A stretch of DNA of 57,667 nt, taken from the NCBI GenBank assembly GCA_044375415.1, contig JBILMS010000013.1, forward strand, positions 1-57,667, written 5' to 3'. Source of the DNA: JAWXBG01 sp044375415. GTDB taxonomy: Bacteria > Bacteroidota > Bacteroidia > Flavobacteriales_D > Sanyastnellaceae. Position numbers and translations under genes: made by a program. The notes below the pieces were generated by a model. The model was not told where the DNA came from. It ran no database searches and saw only the letters and a list, made by a program, of their open reading frames with translations. The stretch's first letter is position 1; every line of letters starts with the position of its first letter. Shown here in pieces: positions 42,248 through 50,178 of the stretch.

Positions 42248-43639
42248 GTGGAGAAAAAACCTACTTTATACGCTGTTACGGATATTGAGACTACAGGAGG
42301 ATCTGCCTCCGGTAACGGTATTACCGAAATTGCTGTTATTCTTACTGACGGAATCGAAATCATCGATGAATTCCAAAGTCTAATCAATCCCGGGGTACCT
42401 ATCCCTCCGTACATTTCAACACTGACGGGAATAACCGACGAAATGGTTCGAAGAGCCCCTTCTTTCGACGATATCGCCGATGAACTCGAGGACTTTTTAT
42501 CCCAAGGAATTTTTGTAGCACACAATGTGAATTTCGACTACTCCTTTATTCGCGAGTCCTTTGCTGCATGCGGAATTGAATGGAAACCTCAGCGGATGTG
42601 CACCGTTCGATTGAGCAAAAAGGCTTTTCCCGGAATGCGCAGTTATGGACTGGAAAATCTTTGCAGGGAAATGGAGATCTTCAATCAGGCTGCACACAGA
42701 GCATATGGAGATGCCCGTGCTACGGTCGAAGTTCTAAATCGATGTCTGCGTGCATTAGACGATAAGGACGTGAATCGTTTTGTTCTCAAAAACACTCCGG
42801 ATGTCTTTCTGCCAAATCATGTTTCACTTGAGTCGTTCAACGCTCTGCCACAGGTAACAGGAATTTATTTTTTCCTCGATCAACAGATGAAACCGATCTA
42901 TGTCGGCAAAGCGAAGAACATTCGAAAAAGAGTTCAACAACATTTTTCAAGAGAGTTGGAAACGCCCAAACAACAGGCGTTTATGAAGGACATCCATCAT
43001 TTCGACCACCTGCTTACGGGAAGCGAATTGATTGCCCTTTTAGTGGAAGATCAAGAAATCAGGAAAAGTTGGCCTAAGTTTAATCGGGCACAGAAAAAAA
43101 GATCCCGCAAAATTTCAGTGATGGCTTATACGGATCAAAATGGCTATGATCGTTTGGCTATATATGAAAACGAAGCAAAACAGGGCTGTATCCGATTTTT
43201 TAATTCAAAATCTGCTGCCGAGCAATGGCTTGTGGAACTAGCGGAAATAGGAGAATTAAATCATAAACTCATAGGTCTTCCCTTCGGCGATTTGAACATG
43301 ACCTTGCCCACTGCACCTGATCATAACAGAGCGCTCAAATTGGCTTTAGAAAAAATGGTCGAACAAGAATCCACGTACGTGATCATTTGTCAAGGAAGAA
43401 CCAAAGAAGAATACGGATTTATCTGCTCGAACATGGGAGATTACGTCGGCTACGGATTTGTTCCAATTGATAATCCATTGACAGATCCCTCCGATCTTGA
43501 AACCTATATTACACGGATCGCGCCTTCTGAAACAAGTCACGGCATAGTGAGATCATATATCGAAAAACCACGTGGAATGAAGGTTCTGACATTTAGGGGA
43601 AACTCTCCTTTCTCAACAACTAATCTATTACTCGAATAA
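42248..43639 (+). CDS. DEDDh exonuclease-GIY-YIG nuclease fusion (Cho-like)
   Basis: A 463-aa protein with a GTG start (42248). The N-terminal exonuclease domain (residues about 5-180) has Exo I DIETTG, Exo II HNVNFDYSF and Exo III HRAYGDARATVEV, all acidic ligands present. A GIY-YIG endonuclease domain follows (GIYFFLDQQMKPIYVGKAKNIRKRVQQHF, residues about 200-275), as in UvrC/Cho. The remaining ~190 residues are not recognised. Such fusions are known and nick near bulky DNA lesions, then trim. A short -7-like box (TATTTTG) is 32 nt upstream. It ends overlapping the DUF2461 gene tail by 20 nt. Confidence 0.85.
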   Translation: MEKKPTLYAVTDIETTGGSASGNGITEIAVILTDGIEIIDEFQSLINPGVPIPPYISTLTGITDEMVRRAPSFDDIADELEDFLSQGIFVAHNVNFDYSFIRESFAACGIEWKPQRMCTVRLSKKAFPGMRSYGLENLCREMEIFNQAAHRAYGDARATVEVLNRCLRALDDKDVNRFVLKNTPDVFLPNHVSLESFNALPQVTGIYFFLDQQMKPIYVGKAKNIRKRVQQHFSRELETPKQQAFMKDIHHFDHLLTGSELIALLVEDQEIRKSWPKFNRAQKKRSRKISVMAYTDQNGYDRLAIYENEAKQGCIRFFNSKSAAEQWLVELAEIGELNHKLIGLPFGDLNMTLPTAPDHNRALKLALEKMVEQESTYVIICQGRTKEEYGFICSNMGDYVGYGFVPIDNPLTDPSDLETYITRIAPSETSHGIVRSYIEKPRGMKVLTFRGNSPFSTTNLLLE

Positions 43640-44285
43640 TAAATTTATTCAAAGGTTGTGAAGCCTTATAGGTTTCAACAATCGTTTCTATCAATTTTTC
43701 GCTAGTAATGATCGAAGGCGAAAGCTCTTTCCAATAATAAAACTGCTTATTGTAAATGAGTTTGCACTTCTCTGCCGCCTCACGAAATTCAACCGGAATA
43801 ATTTTATTCACTTCGCCTTGAATTTTTCCGCAGTGTTTTACAAAATCTGCACCCTCCACAATCTTGTTGAATGCCCCGGGATTTTTGCTAATTGCAGCTC
43901 GCATATTTTCCAATGTCTCTTTCGAAGGCATGTAGATTCCTCCCGCCAAAGCCAATTTTTCCGGACCTAATTCAATGTAGATGCCGGGATACTCCATGTC
44001 TTTGCGGCCATTGCGCGAGATCGCAGCTGAAGTATTTAGTTTATAAGGACTTTTATCTTTAGAAAAACGAATGTCTCGATTTATTCTGAAAATGGCATCT
44101 TTGGGTTCTATCGCCAAATTTTTATCCAACTTTACTAGAGCCTTTATCATGTCGGTTGTAAAAAGCTCCATCGGCTTTTTGACCACGGTTTCATAACGTT
44201 TTTTATTTGCCGCAAACCAATCTCTATCATTGTTTCCTGCCAACTCTTTGAAGAAAAGTATAAACTCTTTATCGAAGTATTTCAT
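43620..44285 (-). CDS. DUF2461 family protein
   Basis: A 221-aa soluble protein. The N-terminus is LFFKELAGNNDRDWFAANKKRY and the middle contains RINRDIRFSKDKSPYKLN, both typical of DUF2461 (TIGR02453), a widespread uncharacterised family. Tail-to-tail overlap of 20 bp with the exonuclease-GIY-YIG gene. Function unknown. Confidence 0.92.
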   Translation of the reverse strand: MKYFDKEFILFFKELAGNNDRDWFAANKKRYETVVKKPMELFTTDMIKALVKLDKNLAIEPKDAIFRINRDIRFSKDKSPYKLNTSAAISRNGRKDMEYPGIYIELGPEKLALAGGIYMPSKETLENMRAAISKNPGAFNKIVEGADFVKHCGKIQGEVNKIIPVEFREAAEKCKLIYNKQFYYWKELSPSIITSEKLIETIVETYKASQPLNKFIIRVID

Positions 44286-44298
44286 GTTCCCTATTCTT

Positions 44299-45858
44299 TC
44301 AATTCATCTTGTAAATATGTACTCTTTCCAGTTTGTTTTTATCGTTCATTTTATTAAGCAACTTATCAAACCAACCCGGTTCTATAGTAGTTTGAAAGGT
44401 GAGCGTTGGAAAGTACTTTATCATTTTTTCGACCCTGCCATCTAATGAGTCGTCGTCATAAAATAAAATGTAATTCGGCACAGGCCTTTCATGAATTGTT
44501 CCCGTATTTTCCTTTTCATGAAGTTTTAGTTCTTTCACGATCCATCCCGGGTCCACATTTTCTCCAAACTCATAATACGAGGACCAATTAGCCGAATAAA
44601 ATTGAGGGGGCATGGCCGCACCGGACTTATGTGAAAATTCCCGAATGAAATTTTTGCAATCACCCTGCTCATAGAGGTAAAGCATACTTTCAACCTGACT
44701 TTTTTTAGAATAGGTGAAGGCAAGAATTAGCATTACAATTGCATTGACAATCCAGAAAAATTTCCACAAATTTTGATGCAGCTTTTCTCTTTGTTTCCAA
44801 AATGTGGAAACACTCACCAATTGATTCCACCCTATAGTTCCGGCAATAAGAAGCAGAGGTAAAATCGGCAATAAAAAACGCTCTTGTCGATTTGGATAGA
44901 CAATATGAAATAAGATGAATATGGTGGTCGGCAGCGTGAGAAAAAGGTGCTTCTTCCAAGAGCTCACAAATCCCGCAAGCATAAATAAACTCAATGGGGG
45001 CAAAATAAAAATGCTTATAAAACTCAGATAAGCAAAAGGCGAACCCGGATAATTCAACGCATGGGTCTTGTTGTATTCGAAATAGCCAAATAGATGCTGG
45101 AAAGGCTCTCCTCCCCAGAAAATCACATCATCCAATTGTGTTATAAAAAAACCTATAAACGCAATGAATCCGAAAATGACTGCTTGCAATAAATGCCTGG
45201 AGTATAAAATTGTCAACCCGGCTCCGAAAGCAACCAGTACTAATTGATACCGGAAACCAACAGCCAATCCAAGTACGAGAGATCCGACCAATAAATCAAA
45301 TGTTCCAATTTTTATTTCTGAATTTCTCTTTTCAAAAACTCCACTTCTCAACAACCAATATATCCCTATGAGAAGAGGGGGCATACAAACGAATTCAACT
45401 AGATTTCGAGTAGCGAAATTTGGAATGATGGCAATAAATGCCAATAGCCATGCCACGAGTTTTGCATTTTTTATATCGGAAATACGAAGCGTGATTTTCC
45501 ATGCGAACACTATCACCAACAGCGAATAGGCTGCATGAATAAGGCGCATCAAATACATCTGCGTATCCGGATTTTCTATTCCGAACAGCTGAAATATTTT
45601 AAAAAAAACGAATAAAAAACCTAAGTAAAAAAACGAAATAGGTTCCGGGTGTTCTCTTGTATTGCCAATACCGGGTAACCAGTCGTTAAAGTTTTTTCCC
45701 GCAGCCCAGCTCGAGGATGGCTCGACGGTTAAAAAATGATCGTCGTGCATCATGTAACCCTTGGCAAAAAAAACGGCGATCAATCGCACCGCAAAAGCAC
45801 AAATCAAAATGAATGTGAGCGGATGATTTTTGTAATACGTCTTAATTTGTTCAAACAT
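44299..45858 (-). CDS. GT-C family glycosyltransferase (PMT/ArnT-like)
   Basis: A 519-aa polytopic protein with about twelve membrane helices. The first periplasmic loop after helix 1 contains MMHDDHFLTVEP, the acidic pair typical of GT-C enzymes that use polyprenyl-phosphate sugars. A frame opening at 45969 would overlap the carboxylase gene; the ATG at 45858 leaves a one-base gap from the carboxylase stop and is chosen. It likely glycosylates a cell-surface lipid or protein in the periplasm. Next in the operon after the carboxylase, and before DUF2461. Confidence 0.82.
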   Translation of the reverse strand: MFEQIKTYYKNHPLTFILICAFAVRLIAVFFAKGYMMHDDHFLTVEPSSSWAAGKNFNDWLPGIGNTREHPEPISFFYLGFLFVFFKIFQLFGIENPDTQMYLMRLIHAAYSLLVIVFAWKITLRISDIKNAKLVAWLLAFIAIIPNFATRNLVEFVCMPPLLIGIYWLLRSGVFEKRNSEIKIGTFDLLVGSLVLGLAVGFRYQLVLVAFGAGLTILYSRHLLQAVIFGFIAFIGFFITQLDDVIFWGGEPFQHLFGYFEYNKTHALNYPGSPFAYLSFISIFILPPLSLFMLAGFVSSWKKHLFLTLPTTIFILFHIVYPNRQERFLLPILPLLLIAGTIGWNQLVSVSTFWKQREKLHQNLWKFFWIVNAIVMLILAFTYSKKSQVESMLYLYEQGDCKNFIREFSHKSGAAMPPQFYSANWSSYYEFGENVDPGWIVKELKLHEKENTGTIHERPVPNYILFYDDDSLDGRVEKMIKYFPTLTFQTTIEPGWFDKLLNKMNDKNKLERVHIYKMN

Positions 45859-45859
45859 A

Positions 45860-47497
45860 TCAGGTCTGCAATACGCCAACGTTATACAGTTTTTCTGCAG
45901 GTGAATGACTAGCCGCTTCGATGCCCATGCTAATCCATTTGCGGGTGTCAGTCGGTTCGATAATGGCATCTAACCATAAACGAGATGCTGCGTAATAAGG
46001 GGAAATTTGTGAATCGTATCGATCCTTTATCTTGTTGTACAATTCCTCCTCCCTTTCTTTTGTAATCTCTTCACCTTTCGATTTTAACGAAGAAACTTCG
46101 ATCTGTAAAAGTACTTTGGCAGCCTGCGCTCCGCCCATTACGGCCACTTGTGCCGTAGGCCAACCAACGATTAAACGAGGGTCATACGCTTTTCCACACA
46201 TCGCATAATTACCGGCTCCATAACTATTGCCCATAATGATAGTGAATTTTGGAACCACTGAATTTGCTTGGGCGTTTACCATCTTCGCTCCATCCTTAAT
46301 AATGCCCCCATGTTCCGATTTTGATCCCACCATAAATCCGGTGACATCTTGCAAAAACACAAGTGGAATATTTTTCTGGTTGCAGTTCATTATAAAACGA
46401 GAGGCCTTATCCGCACTATCGCTGTATATCACCCCGCCGATCTGCATGCCATCCTTTTTACTCTTGACCATCATACGCTGGTTTGCCACTATTCCCACGC
46501 TCCATCCATCTATACGAGCATAACAACACACAATACTTTTACCGTAATCGGCTTTGTATTCCATGTATTCGCTATTGTCTACCAAGCGCTTGATGACCTC
46601 GCATGTATCGTAAGGTTTTGACCTTTCTTTCGGCAAAATTCCGATCAATTCTTTTTCATCTTCCTTGGGTGACTCAGGGGTCGTCCGATCAAAGCCCGCA
46701 TTTGCACCTTTACTTCCAATCTGACTTATAAGTTTTCGAATGGTATCCAATGCATCCTTATCATCTTTTGCTTTGTAGTCTGTTACACCGCTAATCTCCG
46801 AATGTGTTGTGGCCCCTCCCAAGGTCTCATTGTCAATGTCCTCTCCAATAGCCGCTTTCACCAAATACGATCCGGCAAGGAAAATAGAACCTGTTTTGTC
46901 GACTATTAGCGCCTCATCACTCATGATGGGCAAATAAGCACCTCCTGCAACACATGAACCCATCACAGCAGCTATTTGCGTTATGCCTTTGCTGCTCATG
47001 ATCGCATTATTTCTAAAAATTCTACCAAAATGTTCTTTGTCCGGAAAAATTTCGTCTTGCATAGGTAAATAAACCCCGGCACTGTCTACCAAATAAATAA
47101 TCGGAATCCTATTTTCCATAGCGATTTCCTGCGCACGGAGATTCTTTTTGCCCGTCATCGGAAACCAAGCTCCGGCTTTCACTGTCGGATCATTGGCAAC
47201 AACAATGCAAAGTTTTTTATGGATGTAACCCATTACAACGACAACTCCGGCAGCCGGACATCCGCCATGCTCTTTGTACATCTCATCTGCTGCAAATGCA
47301 CCAATCTCGATTTGTTTGCTGCCTTTGTCGAGAAGATATTCTATTCGTTCACGGGCGCCCAATTTGCCTTTTTTCCTCTCTTTCTCAAGCTTCTCGTTTC
47401 CTCCACCTTCATAAATTTTATCCAATTTACGTCGGAGGTTTCCGATCAGCTGCATCATTCCATCTTCGTTTGTGTTGAACTCAATATCTTGTTTCAT
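45860..47497 (-). CDS. Acyl-CoA carboxylase beta (carboxyltransferase) subunit
   Basis: A 545-aa biotin-dependent carboxyltransferase subunit of the propionyl/methylcrotonyl-CoA carboxylase family. Both crotonase-like halves are present: KLGARERIEYLLDKGS and AVMGSCVAGGAYLPIMSDEA in the N-terminal half, and GIIKDGAKMVNAQANS and MGNSYGAGNYAMCGKAYDPR in the C-terminal half. It transfers CO2 from biotin to the acyl-CoA. The biotin-bearing alpha subunit is not in the window. First gene of a three-gene run. Methylcrotonyl- versus propionyl-CoA specificity cannot be settled by eye; the sequence leans to the methylcrotonyl/geranyl type. Confidence 0.92.
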   Translation of the reverse strand: MKQDIEFNTNEDGMMQLIGNLRRKLDKIYEGGGNEKLEKERKKGKLGARERIEYLLDKGSKQIEIGAFAADEMYKEHGGCPAAGVVVVMGYIHKKLCIVVANDPTVKAGAWFPMTGKKNLRAQEIAMENRIPIIYLVDSAGVYLPMQDEIFPDKEHFGRIFRNNAIMSSKGITQIAAVMGSCVAGGAYLPIMSDEALIVDKTGSIFLAGSYLVKAAIGEDIDNETLGGATTHSEISGVTDYKAKDDKDALDTIRKLISQIGSKGANAGFDRTTPESPKEDEKELIGILPKERSKPYDTCEVIKRLVDNSEYMEYKADYGKSIVCCYARIDGWSVGIVANQRMMVKSKKDGMQIGGVIYSDSADKASRFIMNCNQKNIPLVFLQDVTGFMVGSKSEHGGIIKDGAKMVNAQANSVVPKFTIIMGNSYGAGNYAMCGKAYDPRLIVGWPTAQVAVMGGAQAAKVLLQIEVSSLKSKGEEITKEREEELYNKIKDRYDSQISPYYAASRLWLDAIIEPTDTRKWISMGIEAASHSPAEKLYNVGVLQT

Positions 47498-47582
47498 GTG
47501 TCTTTTTTGAGAACTATCTGGGTAAACTTAGCGCGAAAATCGGCTACAATCGGCTTGCAGCCAAACTCCGATAGTCTATTAA

Positions 47583-47788
47583 GGGAACCTCTAAAAACCT
47601 CTTTCACGTTTCGAACAAGTTTTGATATGTAAATATTAAACCCAATTAATCGGGCCAAATTGCGTCGAATCCCTCACCAAATCTCAGTTACAGAGCGTCC
47701 AGCTATGCGCCTTTCCTGATTTCATCAGGAGCTTGTCTTCGACGAAATTTGTCTCCGCGAAACATAAAACAGGTTTTTAGAGGTCCCC
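47583..47788. mobile_element. 206-bp non-coding MITE with 31-bp terminal inverted repeats and TTAA target duplications
   Basis: The left end GGGAACCTCTAAAAACCTCT and right end (reverse complement GGGGACCTCTAAAAACCTGT) agree in 27 of the first 31 positions. Directly outside each end is TTAA (47579-47582 and 47789-47792), consistent with a 4-bp target-site duplication. The interior holds a hairpin CTCCTGATGAAATCAGGA (as read on the minus strand) but no convincing coding frame and no transposase. It occupies much of the 361-base gap between the carboxylase and substrate-binding protein genes. Confidence 0.85.
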
Positions 47789-47858
47789 TTAAGCGAAAAA
47801 AACTTCGGGCTTGTAGTATGTTTGACGATTATTAAAAAACAAAGAGTGAGAGGTTAAA

Positions 47859-49016
47859 ATGCTCACCGTTATTATCAATCCAAAAGTCTTGATCTCATTG
47901 TATTTAACGAGGAATAATTACTGGGTAAAATGTTCCATCCTAGGGTATCTCTTAGTATCCATTTTGACTTCTTGTGCTGATAAATCTTCAACTATTCTTC
48001 CTGAGAAAAATGTGCTAAAAGTCCTAAAACCCTCTTATGCCAAGGGATTTGAAGTTCATTTCAGAGAAAAAGAACTTGATATCATACTGTTTAATTTGGA
48101 AAAACCGGGGGACACACTCAAGATTATCTCGCTTCCTAATCCACCGTCCGTCTCCACTCTTGCAGCCTGTATGAGCACTACGCATCTGCCTTTTATGGAT
48201 GCCTTAAAACTCGAAAACTTAGTTTCGGCATGTGGCAATGCCCAATGGGTGAAAAATGACAAATTCAAGGCTTTGATAAACTCCGGACAAATCTTAAATC
48301 TCACGACGGGAGATGCGTTGGACATCGAACTTTTACTTGCCAGCGGAGCAAAAATATTGTTCACATACCCATTCGGTGACACCTATATCGATACGAAAAA
48401 AATTAGAGATATCACTGTAATTCCTATTTCCGAATATTTAGAGGAAGACCCCCTCGGAAGAGCAGAGTGGATAAGGTTTTTCGGTGCCATTTACGGTAAA
48501 TCAGAAATGGCTGATTCCATTTTTTCTTCGATAGAAAATTCCTACCAAGAAATTAAGATGTCTTCTCAAACAGATTCAAGTCTTGTTTTGCCAAAGGCTC
48601 TTACCGCTAGTGTGCAAGGGGATCGATGGTTTGTACCGCCCGGAAATAGCTACATAGGTCACTTGCTAAAAGATGCCGGTGGCGATTTTTTGTTTGCAGA
48701 TTCCATCGCTACCTCCAATTACAGTTTCGATCAAGAAGGTTTTTTTGAATTGTTGATGAAATCCGATGTGTACACAGAAGTCACAATGGACAGTTCGCTA
48801 GAATCGCTTGAAAATTTCTTGGAATTACGACCCGTTTTTAAAGTGACACCGGTGTTCGAAAACCACAGAATCTACCTATGCAATTCGTCTAAAACAGATT
48901 ATTTTGGAGATGCCGTTTTAGAACCTCACATTCTTATTCAAGATTTGTCATCGGCATTGTATCCCTCTCGCCACATAGGTTATAAGCCTAAATACTTCGA
49001 ACTTATTAAACCTTAA
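47859..49016 (+). CDS. Periplasmic substrate-binding lipoprotein, siderophore/cobalamin (BtuF/FhuD) type
   Basis: A 385-aa protein. The lipobox LLVSILTSC puts the lipid Cys at residue 39, which is far for a signal peptide. A TTG at 47889 or 47898 would give a normal 25-30-residue signal and is a likely alternative start. The mature part has the two-lobe, long-helix order of class III binding proteins: SALAACMSTTHLPFMDAL-like text, then DALDIELLLASGAKILF (the helix preceding the hinge), then a second lobe ending LVLEPHILIQDL-like. No ABC permease or ATPase is in the window. Substrate is probably a metal chelate. Confidence 0.78.
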   Translation: MLTVIINPKVLISLYLTRNNYWVKCSILGYLLVSILTSCADKSSTILPEKNVLKVLKPSYAKGFEVHFREKELDIILFNLEKPGDTLKIISLPNPPSVSTLAACMSTTHLPFMDALKLENLVSACGNAQWVKNDKFKALINSGQILNLTTGDALDIELLLASGAKILFTYPFGDTYIDTKKIRDITVIPISEYLEEDPLGRAEWIRFFGAIYGKSEMADSIFSSIENSYQEIKMSSQTDSSLVLPKALTASVQGDRWFVPPGNSYIGHLLKDAGGDFLFADSIATSNYSFDQEGFFELLMKSDVYTEVTMDSSLESLENFLELRPVFKVTPVFENHRIYLCNSSKTDYFGDAVLEPHILIQDLSSALYPSRHIGYKPKYFELIKP

Positions 49017-49020
49017 AAAG

Positions 49021-49056
49021 AAAAAAGCCCTTCGAATTTTCAAAGGGCCTTTTTTC
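49021..49056. terminator. Bidirectional terminator after the binding-protein gene
   Basis: A-run, GCCCTT (49027-49032), ten-base loop, AAGGGC (49043-49048), then T-runs. A and T tracts on the two sides make it usable by both convergent genes. Confidence 0.85.
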
Positions 49057-49068
49057 TTTTTTGATTTT

Positions 49069-49269
49069 TCAGTTGAGTATCAACCGAACCTTTCCATATT
49101 TCTGAGTATCCCGTACACTCAACGACTTCGAAAAGCCGAGTATAAATGACAGGGTTTGTTCAGATACATTCTCCTCTTTCTCTGTTGTGGAAGACGGAAA
49201 TGATTCTTCAATCAATTCCTGTTCATGTTTCGTGAAATCAACTAAATCTGATAAAGTACAATCCTTCAT
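49069..49269 (-). CDS. Small conserved protein next to the ECF sigma gene
   Basis: A 66-aa soluble protein, acidic in the first half (HEQELIEESF) and ending FILGFSKSLSVRDTQKYGKVRLILN-like text in which KSL..RDT..YGKVRLILN recalls a short family that in my recollection follows similar sigma genes in Flavobacteriales. No signal peptide. It is separated from the sigma gene by a terminator hairpin. Function unknown; a role with the sigma factor is only a guess. Confidence 0.68.
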   Translation of the reverse strand: MKDCTLSDLVDFTKHEQELIEESFPSSTTEKEENVSEQTLSFILGFSKSLSVRDTQKYGKVRLILN

Positions 49270-49337
49270 GCGCTATTGAATTTGATTTACTCCTCTTAAA
49301 CCAAGTCAATCTCGTTTTATTGTATAATTAATGAAAT

Positions 49338-49371
49338 AAAAGAGCCGACACATAGTGTATCGGCTCTTTTT
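49338..49371. terminator. Terminator after the ECF sigma gene
   Basis: AAAAGAGCCGA pairs with TCGGCTCTTTT around a 12-base loop that can pair further (CAC with GTG). It lies 22 bases past the sigma stop and has A- and T-runs on the two sides, so it can work in both directions. Confidence 0.87.
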
Positions 49372-49392
49372 CAAATACTTATAACCCGTGAA

Positions 49393-49980
49393 TTATGAAA
49401 GACTCACTTCTACTTTGTGCTTCTCAATGAGTTTGCGCAGATTGATCAGCGCATATCTCATACGACCCAAAGCAGTATTAATGCTAATATCGAGCGTCTC
49501 GGCAATTTCTTTAAAACTCATATCGTAGTATAAGCGCATCATTACCATTTCTCGTTGGTCTTGGGGAAGAAACTCGAGCAGTTTTTTAGAATCCTTTAAT
49601 ACCTGTGCCCGAACCTCATTTTCTTCAATATTCTTCTCAGGACTTTGAACGAATTCAAAGATGTCGTAGTCTTCCGTACCACGCACCATCGGCATCTTTT
49701 TCCGATTCCGGAAATAATCGATGCAGAGGTTGTTGGCTATGCGCAGAATCCACGCACCAAACTTTCCATCTTCATAATAGTTTCCCTCTTTTAAAGCTAC
49801 AATAGCTCGGACGAATGTGTCCTGAAACAGGTTTTCTGCTTCTTTCCGGTCCCTTACGTAAACCATGATTTTAGCAAAAACCCTACCTTTGTAGCGAGAC
49901 AATAGCTCTTCAAATGCTACTTCTTTTCCGGCTTGGTATAAATTAACCAGCTCGCGATCGCTTAAACTCGACAGACGCAT
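49393..49980 (-). CDS. ECF-type RNA polymerase sigma factor
   Basis: A 195-aa alternative sigma factor. Region 2 is FQDTFVRAIVAL to GAWILRIANNLCIDYFRNRKK (core binding and -10 melting). Region 4 is the helix-turn-helix MSFKEIAETLDISINTALGRMRYAL. No anti-sigma gene is adjacent, so regulation may be through translation: a perfect AAGGAGGT lies 4 nt before the ATG, unusual here. Divergent from uvrA. The hairpin at 50084-50111 lies between the two genes. Confidence 0.93.
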   Translation of the reverse strand: MRLSSLSDRELVNLYQAGKEVAFEELLSRYKGRVFAKIMVYVRDRKEAENLFQDTFVRAIVALKEGNYYEDGKFGAWILRIANNLCIDYFRNRKKMPMVRGTEDYDIFEFVQSPEKNIEENEVRAQVLKDSKKLLEFLPQDQREMVMMRLYYDMSFKEIAETLDISINTALGRMRYALINLRKLIEKHKVEVSLS

Positions 49981-49984
49981 GTAG

Positions 49985-49992
49985 ACCTCCTT
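49985..49992 (-). promoter_or_regulatory. Strong Shine-Dalgarno AAGGAGGT before the ECF sigma factor
   Basis: The minus strand reads AGAAGGAGGT, then CTAC, then ATG at 49980. Eight bases match the anti-Shine-Dalgarno exactly, with ideal spacing. I find no comparable site before the other starts I read in this window, which fits the known neglect of Shine-Dalgarno pairing in Bacteroidota. Confidence 0.9.
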
Positions 49993-50083
49993 CTTGTTAG
50001 ATTATTACAGAATAACTAGTGGTGAAGTAGAGGTAACTCTATAGGCGTTTGTGTGGTTTTTACTGGTTTATGCTTTGTGAAAA

Positions 50084-50111
50084 ATGGGGATTTAATAAAA
50101 ATACTCCCCAT
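50084..50111. promoter_or_regulatory. Inverted repeat between the sigma and uvrA genes
   Basis: ATGGGGA (50084-50090) and TCCCCAT (50105-50111) are perfect 7-bp arms around a 14-bp AT-rich centre, in the 198-base divergent intergenic region, about 67 nt before the uvrA ATG. Either an operator or a leader hairpin. No clear SOS box is visible. Confidence 0.45.
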
Positions 50112-50178
50112 CGGTGAACCAAATGTAAGAGAAAATTCTTTCTATTCGTACGATCTTAGCCCGGAAGATTGTTAAAAA

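Noticed and set aside
42141..42383. An 80-codon plus-strand frame before and across the start of the exonuclease-GIY-YIG gene
   Set aside because: It overlaps the true coding frame in another phase and has no recognisable features.
47219..47632. A 137-codon plus-strand frame running from the carboxylase region into the MITE
   Set aside because: It is antisense to the carboxylase and then enters the MITE end. No protein family or start signal supports it.
47498..47858. Remnant of a complete insertion sequence
   Set aside because: Terminal repeats are only 206 bp apart and the interior has no transposase-like codons, so it is a MITE and not a decayed IS with coding remains.
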